A stretch of DNA of 64,000 nt from an uncultured Lachnospiraceae bacterium. Its GTDB lineage: Bacteria > Bacillota > Clostridia > Lachnospirales > Lachnospiraceae. The translations under genes and the position numbers were made by a program. Positions 17,999-26,240 of this stretch are shown in pieces. Positions within the stretch are counted from its first letter, which is position 1; each line of letters opens with the position of its first letter. The notes below the pieces were generated by a model. The model did not search any database. It saw nothing but the letters and a program-made list of their open reading frames with translations, and was not told where the DNA came from. The stretch is from contig CAJULP010000088.1 in assembly GCA_910587295.1 (NCBI GenBank), positions 25,270 to 89,269 of the forward strand. Direction: 5' to 3'.

Positions 17999-20371
17999 TT
18001 ACTCTGACAGATAGATGGCAATCTTCTGCTCTATGGCAGTTAACGCTTCTTCAAGGGTCTGCTCCCCTGAAATATATTTATCGCCTTCCTCAAACACTGT
18101 CTTCTCCAACACGGTATCCTCCACATAGGGTGTGTCCATAGATTCCATCCACCCATATAAAGTATCCAACTGCTCCTGGCTGGCAATATATACGTTCAGG
18201 CTTAAAGGCTCATCATCCCAGCCCGACGTGCCAATGCTTCCATATGCCCCGTCTTCACCAACTTCGTCCTCATTGGGGGTAAACTGCTGTTCCAATGCAT
18301 CCCTGTTTACAGAAAACCTGCTCATGGATGCCTGTGCATCCTTACTTAAAAGTGCTTTCAGGAAATCCTGCGCATATTCCGCCCTGGGGGAAGCCGCACT
18401 GATTCCCAGCATCAATGTAGGCATAAATACCTGACCGCCCTGACCGCTTACCGGCTGATAAATAAGATCTTCAAAACCTTTTACCCTTGTAACGGAAAGA
18501 TCCATATAATAACTGTATGGATAGGTAAGGGGCCCGACCGATAACTGCATATAATCTCCCATAATGTCCATTCCGTTTATGCCATAATACCGGCTGTCAT
18601 ACATCCAGTCCTCCCCTCTTTCATTAATCCATATTTCATTGATTCTGGTATACCGTTCCGTGAATTTCTCATCCAGACCATCCATCTGGGCGTCGTACAT
18701 TCTTTTCACCTGGGTAAGGAACTCTTCCACCGCTTCCCTGTCAAGCTCCCCGCTTCCGGTCTTCCATGCAGGCGCTGATGATAAGGCAAAGGCCTTCATG
18801 ATCTGCTTGGCAAAACCCCATCCCAGGATTGCTTTTCCCGGATTTTCTTCCCGGAGCTTTACCACTTCATCCGCAATGGTCTTTAAGTCCTTCACGTTGG
18901 CAATATCTTTTTCCCGCCCTGCAATCAGGGGCAGTATAACCTGGCCGGGTACTACATAGATTCCGCCGTCATCGGTCTCAAATGCATGGAACAGGTTTTC
19001 AAACAGCCTTTCTTCTTTTGCCAGATCAGTGATCAGGCTGCTTACATCCATTAACAATCCTTTTTCCACATAAGAGTCAACAGGAAGCCCGTTTAAGCAC
19101 AGAATATCCGGCCCTTCCCCGGCCACAATCTGAGTATTCAGTTTTTTCAACGCATCATCCCTGGTAACGGAACTTCCCTCTTCAATCCCTACCTCATATT
19201 CGATGAACATATCCGGATTATTTACCTGGTATACGGAAATTGCCGCCCGAAGGTCATCACTTTCTTCCAGGCTGTATATTTTCACCCTGTTATTGGGCAC
19301 GGTAGGAATATTGGGATCGTAAGTAAACTTGATCGTTTTCTTGGAAGCTAAAAGAACCACAAATTCCGTATCACTTAATGGCATAAAATCCACAATGTTA
19401 TATTCCGGGCTTCCAAGACGGGATAAACCACCGTCTACCAACTGTTCCACAACGCTTCCTCCGATCACATGGCGGTGGATACCTTTTTTGCCTGCCAGAT
19501 AAATGACATTGTCTTCTCCCATAAAGAATCCCATATCATACCAATAACTGCCGTTAGAGCTCCTTTCGCCATAATAGTCCGCCAGAAAGTCAGTTAATAC
19601 TTCATCCTCAACATATTCCTCTTTTGACATATCGTAAATCCTAAGGATTCTTACCGCATTTTCATAACTGTCCATGACCATCAGATCACCCCTGATTCGA
19701 ATCAGATCCGGCCTGTTTTCCGGTGTCAAAAATATTTCACAGGTTCCGTCTTCCTTCACCTCATAAATATTTCTGTCTTTCAGGGCAGATACAAAAAACC
19801 GCCCGGTATCGGAAACCCAGATGCTATTTGGGTGTGCCTCGTCACTTTCCATAGTTAACTCTACCGGAATCACGGTTTCATCCGGCTTGATCAGGATACA
19901 TTTTACATTGTCAATATCATCCCCACTCCCGCTGTAGAGTATCCCTATCGTTCCATCGGGGGCTGCTTTTGCATGATGAACATAATAGGATTCTGTTTCC
20001 CGTTCCTTAAACCATTCTGTTTCTTTCACTTCCCACGTAAGGCCATTATCTTTTGACACCATAGGAAAATTATACTGATCAAGGATCATGATACTGCCGT
20101 CAGACAATCTCTGCATACTTAATGGTGTACTTAAGTTTTCGGATAAGTCCGCTTCCTCCTCCACATACCGCCCCATAGCTGTATTTTCTGACGGCGTTAC
20201 CTCATCTATTGCCTGTTTCTTCTCCTGTGCTTCATCGGAAGCAGGACTTTCCTCTCCGCCCTGTGGAGTGGGATTTTCCTGTGTACTTTTCCCGCCACAG
20301 CCTGTGGCAAGCACCACCATCACTGCCGCCATCAGCAGACACAGCATTCTTTTTTTCATACTTTTCCTCAT
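17999..20371 (-). CDS. Solute-binding lipoprotein with N-terminal propeller-like domain
   Basis: 790 residues, nearly twice the usual length. The signal peptide ends in a lipobox (ATGC at about residue 25). Residues of about 60-370 look like repeated beta-propeller blades, with phrases such as LSDGSIMILDQYNFPMVSKDNGLTWEV (BNR/Asp-box-like), APDGTIGILYSGS and VSDTGRFFVSALKDRNIYEVKEDG. Residues of about 380-780 form a family 1 solute-binding protein (INVYQVNNPD-like start; ILCLNGLPVDSYVEKGLLMDVSSLI). It would act outside the membrane, with the propeller perhaps sensing or holding a large ligand. It follows two small lipoproteins and precedes the permeases. The propeller call rests on pattern recognition only. 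Confidence 0.85.
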   Translation of the reverse strand: MRKSMKKRMLCLLMAAVMVVLATGCGGKSTQENPTPQGGEESPASDEAQEKKQAIDEVTPSENTAMGRYVEEEADLSENLSTPLSMQRLSDGSIMILDQYNFPMVSKDNGLTWEVKETEWFKERETESYYVHHAKAAPDGTIGILYSGSGDDIDNVKCILIKPDETVIPVELTMESDEAHPNSIWVSDTGRFFVSALKDRNIYEVKEDGTCEIFLTPENRPDLIRIRGDLMVMDSYENAVRILRIYDMSKEEYVEDEVLTDFLADYYGERSSNGSYWYDMGFFMGEDNVIYLAGKKGIHRHVIGGSVVEQLVDGGLSRLGSPEYNIVDFMPLSDTEFVVLLASKKTIKFTYDPNIPTVPNNRVKIYSLEESDDLRAAISVYQVNNPDMFIEYEVGIEEGSSVTRDDALKKLNTQIVAGEGPDILCLNGLPVDSYVEKGLLMDVSSLITDLAKEERLFENLFHAFETDDGGIYVVPGQVILPLIAGREKDIANVKDLKTIADEVVKLREENPGKAILGWGFAKQIMKAFALSSAPAWKTGSGELDREAVEEFLTQVKRMYDAQMDGLDEKFTERYTRINEIWINERGEDWMYDSRYYGINGMDIMGDYMQLSVGPLTYPYSYYMDLSVTRVKGFEDLIYQPVSGQGGQVFMPTLMLGISAASPRAEYAQDFLKALLSKDAQASMSRFSVNRDALEQQFTPNEDEVGEDGAYGSIGTSGWDDEPLSLNVYIASQEQLDTLYGWMESMDTPYVEDTVLEKTVFEEGDKYISGEQTLEEALTAIEQKIAIYLSE

Positions 20372-20384
20372 TTTGACTCCTTCC

Positions 20385-20906
20385 TTACTCGTATACTTCT
20401 ATAATGACTTTACTTGCAATAAAGCTATCTCCGTCATAGTTTCCGTACATTTCCAGACCAAAACCTTCCTGAATTTCAGAAAAGGAAGATTCCCGCATGT
20501 CAATGTCTCCGCCGCCGTTCTTAATGACCCAAAAATGGAATTCCGTGTCATCCCTAAAGTTCACCGTCACCAGTTCTTCTTCCTGGCTTCCTTCTTCCGG
20601 CAGATATACAATGTCACTGTTTTCATTTTCTTCAACGAATATTTTACTGATAGTAACACTGTTGTTCCCAAGATTCCTGACTTTTCCGGAAAGATGCTCT
20701 TCCCCCTGCTCTGGTATTACAAAATCCGCTTCCTTTTCCGTATCTTCTTTTCTTTCGGGTTCTACCTCTTCTTCATCCGCTTTCTTCGTATCTTGTACCT
20801 TTTCTGTGTTAACAGCCGGGATATTTTCCGGTTCTTTAGAACTACATCCGGCAGCCACTGCCATAAGTAATAATAATCCTGCTGCCAAACTGTGTTTACT
20901 TTTCAT
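20385..20906 (-). CDS. Small lipoprotein, paralogue of the upstream gene product
   Basis: 173 residues from the ATG at 20906. This start gives a proper signal peptide with lipobox (AVAAGC) and has GGGAG ten bases upstream; the longer open frame would run into the previous gene. After an acidic Glu/Asp/Lys-rich linker comes a beta-rich domain, GKVRNLGNNSVTISKI...VNFRDDTEFHFWVIKNGG...YGNYDGDSFIASKVII. The same domain order and motifs occur in the neighbour at 20974-21525. The family is not one I can name. The fold resembles small beta-barrel modules that report on metal or cell-wall state, but that is speculation. Confidence 0.82.
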   Translation of the reverse strand: MKSKHSLAAGLLLLMAVAAGCSSKEPENIPAVNTEKVQDTKKADEEEVEPERKEDTEKEADFVIPEQGEEHLSGKVRNLGNNSVTISKIFVEENENSDIVYLPEEGSQEEELVTVNFRDDTEFHFWVIKNGGGDIDMRESSFSEIQEGFGLEMYGNYDGDSFIASKVIIEVYE

Positions 20907-20935
20907 TTTACATTGTCTCCCTTTTCTTCTTTTGC

Positions 20936-20968
20936 AGTATAACAAAATAATCTCTAAGCTTTCTCTAA
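20936..20968 (-). promoter_or_regulatory. Promoter with tandem OmpR-type boxes (second lipoprotein gene)
   Basis: On the minus strand two TTAGAGA heptamers at 11-base spacing are followed after nine bases by the -10 hexamer TATACT. The same arrangement and distances occur at 21590-21622 and 23166-23198, pointing to one response regulator. No -35 is seen; the boxes occupy its place, as expected for an activated promoter. Confidence 0.72.
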
Positions 20969-20973
20969 ACTGC

Positions 20974-21525
20974 CTATACAAACTCATAAAGGACCACTTT
21001 TCCCGCTACAAAAACCTCCCCGTCATAATAGCCTTCCAGCGTTACCGACATATCACCCACAATATCAGAAATCGAAGCTTCTTTGACCGTCACATCCTCA
21101 TCCGGGTTTACCCCGCCATTTTTCACAACATGAAGTTCAAACGTTGTATCATCCGTAAAATTGACATCCACATAATCCTCTGCGGTTTCATTACCCGATG
21201 CCGGTTGTATGGCTAAACTTACTCCGTCTTCCAGTTCCTCCGTCTTTACTTTTATTATGACAATACCATTGTCACCGATGCCTCTTACATTTCCATCTAG
21301 CTGTTCCGTCTCCCCACTCTCCGGCTTGCCGGTTTCTTGCTGCCGGTCTGCGCTTTCTTTTTCCGTCTCCTCTTCCGTCTCCGCGTTTTGTTCTTCACTT
21401 CCATCCTCTAAGGGTTCTTGCTCTATGGCAGCTACCTGGGAGTCCTGTTCTTTTGCACCACAGCCTGCTCCTGCTGTTACCATAAAAACACTTAATCCTA
21501 CTGCTGCTATCCATTTTTTTCTCAT
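20974..21525 (-). CDS. Small lipoprotein, first gene of the HlyD/ABC operon
   Basis: 183 residues. The signal peptide ends with lipobox TAGAGC at about residue 22, followed by a long Glu/Gln-rich linker (about residues 25-75). The C-terminal domain, GNVRGIGDNGIVIIKV...VNFTDDTTFELHVVKNGG...GYYDGEVFVAGKVVLYEF, aligns well with that of the next gene, showing a tandem duplication. AGAAGGAG precedes the ATG. It is the first gene after the promoter at 21590-21622. Function unknown; an extracytoplasmic, membrane-tethered role is certain from the signal. Confidence 0.84.
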   Translation of the reverse strand: MRKKWIAAVGLSVFMVTAGAGCGAKEQDSQVAAIEQEPLEDGSEEQNAETEEETEKESADRQQETGKPESGETEQLDGNVRGIGDNGIVIIKVKTEELEDGVSLAIQPASGNETAEDYVDVNFTDDTTFELHVVKNGGVNPDEDVTVKEASISDIVGDMSVTLEGYYDGEVFVAGKVVLYEFV

Positions 21526-21589
21526 AATGCTTCTCCTTCTTTCTTTACCTGCAAACCTTTCCTGATCTGCAAATTTTATTTTAGGGATA

Positions 21590-21622
21590 TTTATAGCAGG
21601 GAAATCTCTAAAAAATCTCTAA
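21590..21622 (-). promoter_or_regulatory. Promoter with tandem OmpR-type boxes (lipoprotein/ABC/HlyD operon)
   Basis: Two perfect TTAGAGA heptamers are spaced by 11 bases (four-base gap TTTT). They are followed after nine bases by an extended -10, TGC-TATAAA, on the minus strand. Downstream lies an AGAAGGAG site and the first lipoprotein gene. Confidence 0.75.
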
Positions 21623-21689
21623 AGAATGGAAAACGCTGCCTTTCCGGCCAATCCGGATGGCAGCGCTTTGCTGTGGCTTATTTATCTGA

Positions 21690-23081
21690 TTACTTCAGCA
21701 TTTCTTCATATGTTACAAAAGTTACATTTCCCATTTCCATCCCTTTTTCCAAACATCCTTTTGTAAATCCGCTTTTAGAAAATAAATAGAAATGAACATT
21801 ATGATAAGAAAACAACTCACTACAGGCTGTTAATTTTTCAAGAACCTGCAGATCTGTCTTTTCATTTCTCCACTTACACTCGGCAAAAAGCGCTGTCTCC
21901 TTATCTTCAATACCCATAATATCAATTTCTGCCTGTTGTCTTTTCTTAGAATCCGTTCCCCACCAGCGTCCAATATCCATAAAATTTACTGCCGACTTAC
22001 CTTCCGACAAAAGTTTCCAAAGGTACTGTTTACATATTTCTTCAAAAACACTGCCCATATAGTCCGAAAAGCAAGGCGCTATCCTTTGGTAAACCTGATC
22101 TTTCATTCCCCTGTTAATTGCAGAAACATTATCCTGCACAAAACGGTACCAGAAACGAAACATAAAATCCTCAAGGACGTACCATGATTTTTTTGAACTG
22201 CTTACCCCAAAGGGAATTTCCTTTTTCACAATTCCGAGGCCGGATAATCTATTCAGGTAGCTTGTGGCAAGAGCCGTGTCTATCCCGGTCCTGGAACATA
22301 TTTCGGAAAGTCTCGATGCCCCCTGGGCAATGGCGCCAATAATCGTATTATACTGCGATGCATCACGACATTCCTGCTTGATCAGGTTTGTTGGTTCTTC
22401 ATACAGATAAGCACTGGCTGTCAGGAAATTGTCTTTGATATTATCTTCAATGGCCAGCCTGTCATCCATCATGGACATGTATAAAGGAATGCCGCCCGTA
22501 ATGCCATACAACATAGCCAGATCTTCCCCATCGGCATTTTTATAGTACTCTTTCATTTCAAAAAAATCAAAAGGCTTTATCTTATACTGGCAGGTACGCC
22601 GTCCGTAAAGAGGACTTTGATATCCCATCACCTGATTCTCCATAAAGGACATGGAAGAACCGCAAAGGATCAAAAACAATTTTGATTTCTGATGACAGCG
22701 GTCGATCAATATTTGAAAAACAGATGCAATTCCACTTTCACAGGATGCTAAATAGGGGTATTCGTCAATAACAAATATGATACGGCGTTCCTTTGCAATC
22801 TGGAATACTGCCTCAAATGCTGCCTGAAAATCCAAAAACATCCCTGATGCATTTTCAAAATCTGAGGATAAGGCATAAATACTTTTACTTAAATCCATCA
22901 AATTTTTTCTGCTGTTTGTCTCGGTCGCCGAATACATAATACACTCTTTACCCCTAACAAACTCATTGATCAGCGTCGTTTTTCCGACCCGCCTCCGCCC
23001 ATAAATAACTGCAAACTCAAATCTACCGGACTCATATCTCTTATTCAGATCAAAAATTTCTTTTTTTCTTCCAATAAACAT
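21690..23081 (-). CDS. AAA ATPase of the archaeal-type ATPase/DUF234 family
   Basis: 463 residues. Walker A is IYGRRRVGKTTLINEF near residue 30, Walker B RRIIFVIDEYPYLA near residue 100, and a sensor region LFLILCGSSMSFME follows. A winged-helix segment (GASRLSEICSRTGIDTALATSYLNRLSGLGIVKKE) and a C-terminal nuclease-like DUF234 part (AEIDIMGIEDKETALFAECKWRNEKTD, resembling D-x(n)-E-x-K) complete the usual layout. The ATG at 23081 has GAGGA six bases upstream; the ATG at 23087 abuts it. These single-gene ATPases are widespread in anaerobes and of unknown biological role. A 22-base palindrome directly precedes the gene. Confidence 0.87.
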   Translation of the reverse strand: MFIGRKKEIFDLNKRYESGRFEFAVIYGRRRVGKTTLINEFVRGKECIMYSATETNSRKNLMDLSKSIYALSSDFENASGMFLDFQAAFEAVFQIAKERRIIFVIDEYPYLASCESGIASVFQILIDRCHQKSKLFLILCGSSMSFMENQVMGYQSPLYGRRTCQYKIKPFDFFEMKEYYKNADGEDLAMLYGITGGIPLYMSMMDDRLAIEDNIKDNFLTASAYLYEEPTNLIKQECRDASQYNTIIGAIAQGASRLSEICSRTGIDTALATSYLNRLSGLGIVKKEIPFGVSSSKKSWYVLEDFMFRFWYRFVQDNVSAINRGMKDQVYQRIAPCFSDYMGSVFEEICKQYLWKLLSEGKSAVNFMDIGRWWGTDSKKRQQAEIDIMGIEDKETALFAECKWRNEKTDLQVLEKLTACSELFSYHNVHFYLFSKSGFTKGCLEKGMEMGNVTFVTYEEMLK

Positions 23082-23094
23082 GAACATTCCTCAC

Positions 23095-23116
23095 TTAGTA
23101 AACTATAGTTTACTAA
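23095..23116. promoter_or_regulatory. Perfect 22-base palindrome before the ATPase gene (putative operator)
   Basis: The half-site TTAGTAAACTA is followed immediately by its exact complement. It sits just upstream of the ribosome-binding site of the ATPase gene, and a degenerate TAATTTAC copy follows at about 23121-23128. A loop-free dyad of this length favours protein binding over a transcript hairpin. The winged-helix part of the ATPase itself could be the ligand, but this is inference. Confidence 0.6.
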
Positions 23117-23165
23117 ATTATAATTTACTTTATTGCAACCTGTCAATATAATTATATCCTAAAAC

Positions 23166-23198
23166 TTAGAGAATAATTAAAGAAAACTATGCTAAAAT
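23166..23198 (+). promoter_or_regulatory. Promoter with tandem OmpR-type boxes (two-component system)
   Basis: TTAGAGA, a four-base gap, TTAAAGA, a nine-base gap, then the extended -10 TGC-TAAAAT. Geometry is identical to the two lipoprotein promoters, suggesting autoregulation by the encoded response regulator. The transcript leader to the start codon would be about 90 bases. Confidence 0.7.
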
Positions 23199-23296
23199 TT
23201 AAAACTATAAGACATTCCTCTTGCAAATCCAACTCGATTCATTAAAATAAAAGAAATAGAATATGTTTTTTAAATTACAGACAGCAAGGTGTTAAC

Positions 23297-23983
23297 ATGA
23301 GAATTTTATTAGCGGAAGATGACGAACAATTAAATAAAACTCTATCTTTTCAGTTACAAGAAAACGGATTTTCTGTAGATAGCTGCTTTGACGGGGATGA
23401 GGCCTGCTACTATGGGGAACAAAATATATATGACGTGATCTTATTAGACAGGATGCTTCCCTACAAAGAAGGAACCGAAGTCCTTACCTTACTTCGGAAA
23501 AAGGGAATCAAAGCTCCTATCATTTTGATCACTGCACTGGGAGCTTTATCCGATAAAGTGACAGGTTTAGACTTAGGTGCAGATGACTATCTGGTCAAGC
23601 CCTTTGCCTTTGAAGAATTACTTGCCAGAATACGATGCGTATCCAGAAGACCCCATACACTGACTAATGATGATATCCTTACCATATCCGATCTTTCATT
23701 AGACTTAACGGACTATCATCTTACCGGCCCGGCCGGAAAATGCTCTCTGTCAAAACGGGAAGCCGCCCTTTTAGAAACCTTCCTGCGCAGAATTGGCCAG
23801 TCTTTATCCCGCAGCCTCCTTCTTTTAAAGGTTTGGGGGCCGGACAGTGACGTAGAAGAAGGAAATCTGGATAATTATATCCATTTCCTGCGAAGAAGAC
23901 TTAATTTAGTGGGAAGTAATTTAGAGATCAAGACCATACGGGGAATCGGTTATTGTCTGCAGGACAGGTCCGCTTCATCTTAA
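23297..23983 (+). CDS. OmpR/PhoB-family response regulator
   Basis: 228 residues: receiver domain with acidic pair (EDD at residues 7-9), phospho-acceptor Asp in DVILLDRMLP (about residue 51), Thr/Lys of the switch (LITALG, DDYLVKPFAFEELLARI), then a winged-helix output domain with NLDNYIHFLRRRLN and IKTIRGIGYCL. Such proteins bind tandem direct repeats with about 11-base period, exactly what is found at three nearby promoters including its own. It is co-transcribed with the histidine kinase gene that follows by about 20 bases. Confidence 0.95.
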   Translation: MRILLAEDDEQLNKTLSFQLQENGFSVDSCFDGDEACYYGEQNIYDVILLDRMLPYKEGTEVLTLLRKKGIKAPIILITALGALSDKVTGLDLGADDYLVKPFAFEELLARIRCVSRRPHTLTNDDILTISDLSLDLTDYHLTGPAGKCSLSKREAALLETFLRRIGQSLSRSLLLLKVWGPDSDVEEGNLDNYIHFLRRRLNLVGSNLEIKTIRGIGYCLQDRSASS

Positions 23984-24003
23984 CAGATAAGGGGGATATT
24001 TTT

Positions 24004-25308
24004 ATGTTTCAAAAAGTGCATATTTATCTCACCCTTTTGTGCACTGCCATAACCACTATCATTATGATCATTATGTCATGCAGTTACTTATATGTATCTG
24101 AAAAGAGCTTATATAAAAATCAAATGGATTCCTTCAAAAATGACATGAATACCATTGCTACCAACTTGGAACAACAGCCTGTTATCTCTATGGAATGGCT
24201 TTCCAAAATGGAATCACAGGGGAATTATACCTTTTTTCTTTTGGATAATGGCGTTCCTTTTCTTTATAATACCTTAGGTTCATCCGAAGAAAAAAACATA
24301 CTTCTTGAAGAATGTCTGGCTGATTATCATTCATCTATTTTGATCGACGTAGACCATTCTTCTTTGTCTCCTTACGCTTCTTACCATACAGAATCCGAAT
24401 TTTTTTCCCCTTCCGCAGGAAAGAAATATTTTTACAGCGTATTGATCTTAGGACATAGTTCTTCTAAGCTGCAGGTTATCGTCCTTTCTTCCTTAAGCAC
24501 GCTGGAAGAACAGATCGTACATCAGCGCTCCTTTTTTATCCTGATCGACTTGATCACCATACTGGTTTTAGCAGTATTTTCATGGATCTTCACAGGTATT
24601 TTACTGAAACCTATTATGGAAAACCAAAAAAAACAAGTCCAATTTGTTGCCGCTGCATCTCATGAACTCAGAACACCCCTTGCGGTAATCTTATCCTGTG
24701 TGGAATGCTGCCAAAAAACCGAACCTCAAAAACAGGCAGGCTTTTTAAATACGATCACCAATGAAGGGATGCGGATGCGTAACCTTATTGACGATATGCT
24801 GACTTTATCAAGTTCTGATAACCAACGGTTTTCTATAAATACAAAATCAGTGGAAATGGACACCTTACTTGTTGATTCCTATGAAGCGTTTCAGCCCCTT
24901 GCAAGACAGAACAAGCTATCCTTATCCGTTTCACTGCCGGAATGTTCTCTTCCTTTATGTAATTGCGACAAAGAGCGCATCAGCCAGGTTTTGTCCATTT
25001 TGCTGCACAATGCAATCAGCTACACCCCAGCCCCCGGCAAAATCAACCTCTCCCTCGACTATTCCAGGGAACACTTTTACATTTCGGTATCCGATAATGG
25101 GATTGGCATTTCCGATGAAGACAAAAAGAAAATATTTGACCGCTTTTACCGAGTAGAAAAAGCCCGAAGCGCCAAAGAACACTTTGGGCTTGGGCTTTCT
25201 ATTGCCTATGAGATCATAAAATCCCACCGCGGCAGTTTAACGGTAAAGGATTCACCGGAAGGCGGTGCATTATTTATCATAGACCTTCCTAAAAGTAAAC
25301 ACGGATAA
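24004..25308 (+). CDS. Membrane sensor histidine kinase
   Basis: 434 residues from the ATG with GGGGGA eight bases upstream; an earlier in-frame start at 23953 would overlap the regulator gene. Two membrane helices (about residues 7-30 and 180-205) flank an extracytoplasmic domain of about 150 residues with no recognised fold. Then follow the H-box (AASHELRTPLAVI), N-box (LLHNAISYTP), G1 (VSDNGIGIS), F-box (FDRFYRV) and G2 (GLGLSIAYEI). It partners with the preceding OmpR-type regulator. Its signal is unknown; the likely targets (lipoproteins, binding protein, adaptor) point to an envelope or extracellular cue. Confidence 0.94.
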   Translation: MFQKVHIYLTLLCTAITTIIMIIMSCSYLYVSEKSLYKNQMDSFKNDMNTIATNLEQQPVISMEWLSKMESQGNYTFFLLDNGVPFLYNTLGSSEEKNILLEECLADYHSSILIDVDHSSLSPYASYHTESEFFSPSAGKKYFYSVLILGHSSSKLQVIVLSSLSTLEEQIVHQRSFFILIDLITILVLAVFSWIFTGILLKPIMENQKKQVQFVAAASHELRTPLAVILSCVECCQKTEPQKQAGFLNTITNEGMRMRNLIDDMLTLSSSDNQRFSINTKSVEMDTLLVDSYEAFQPLARQNKLSLSVSLPECSLPLCNCDKERISQVLSILLHNAISYTPAPGKINLSLDYSREHFYISVSDNGIGISDEDKKKIFDRFYRVEKARSAKEHFGLGLSIAYEIIKSHRGSLTVKDSPEGGALFIIDLPKSKHG

Positions 25309-25325
25309 TTTGATAACTGCTGCCA

Positions 25326-26111
25326 TTACTCAAATAATCCTTCCGCCCACCGCTCGATCCGGTCTCCAAAAAAATCAGCCTGATTACTTATTTCCAATTC
25401 CAACTCCAATTCCAATTCTTCCAATTGTCTTTCAATTTCTTCTGAATATACTCCGCCGTTAAGGCTTCCGCCTAAATTCCCCATAAAACCATCTATAAAC
25501 TCTTCGCTTAAATGAACCTGCCATTCTCCCGCTTTTTTATCAAGCCGCACTGTCACTTCAATATCCCGGGTCTGCTCCATCTCATCAATGATCTCGCATA
25601 GATCCCCTCCCTCATTTGTCAGTTCAAACATTTCTTTCACCAAATGCCTTATTCCCAATCCTTCGCTGTGGATCATGCCTTTTATCAGATTGACCTCATA
25701 AATTCCGGTAACATCCGTCAGATCTTTATTTGTCAGCACAAGATCCACATAAGCTTTATCACCTTCTTTTCTGACCTCACCAATTTCCCATGAAAGATTT
25801 TCCACAATCTTTCCGGCAAATTCCTTATTCCATTGATAATGCTTTACTCTTTTTAATCCCGGCTGCTGCAGTTCGTTAAACACCCTGTATTCTCTGCTTA
25901 CAGGAATGCCAAGAAAATTTCTGTGAGATGCAATATGATTATCCGTATAGCGATTTAATGTTTCAAGGTCTAAAGCCTTTATTGATTCCATTACGTTTTC
26001 CACTGCCTCCTCCGGTTCTGCTAAAGATATCAATGCATTTTCCATCTTTCCTGCACAGGCCGTAAGACCCAGACACATAATAAGCGCCAAAAATAATTTT
26101 CCTTTTTTCAT
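25326..26111 (-). CDS. Lipoprotein of unknown family
   Basis: 261 residues with a signal peptide ending in lipobox LTAC at about residue 19. The mature part has a helical N-terminal segment (EEAVENVMESIKALDLETLNRYTDNH), like the start of NTF2-like or DUF-type lipoproteins that measure a small ligand. A beta-rich middle and an unusual Leu/Glu tail (EEIERQLEELELELELEISNQ) follow. It is convergent with the histidine kinase gene, with an 17-base gap. No function can be assigned. The tail suggests a short coiled coil. Confidence 0.8.
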   Translation of the reverse strand: MKKGKLFLALIMCLGLTACAGKMENALISLAEPEEAVENVMESIKALDLETLNRYTDNHIASHRNFLGIPVSREYRVFNELQQPGLKRVKHYQWNKEFAGKIVENLSWEIGEVRKEGDKAYVDLVLTNKDLTDVTGIYEVNLIKGMIHSEGLGIRHLVKEMFELTNEGGDLCEIIDEMEQTRDIEVTVRLDKKAGEWQVHLSEEFIDGFMGNLGGSLNGGVYSEEIERQLEELELELELEISNQADFFGDRIERWAEGLFE

Positions 26112-26213
26112 ACTGTTTTCTCCTTATTTTCCGTCTATGATTATCTGTATCATCAGCATAGATCAAAATCTTTAAGGACGCAATGGATATGGCAAAAAGC
26201 TACGGTGATGAAG

Positions 26214-26240
26214 CAAAAAAAGACGCCTGCCGACGTCTTT
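26214..26240 (-). terminator. Rho-independent terminator of the AgrC-like/LytTR operon
   Basis: On the minus strand AAAGACG and CGTCTTT arms surround an eight-base loop and run into seven T residues. The hairpin starts within the stop codon of the histidine kinase gene. Confidence 0.85.

Noticed and set aside
20088..21565. Long plus-strand open frames opposite the two lipoprotein genes.
   Set aside because: They mirror the Glu/Lys-rich minus-strand genes, have low-complexity Ser/Phe composition and lack ribosome-binding sites.
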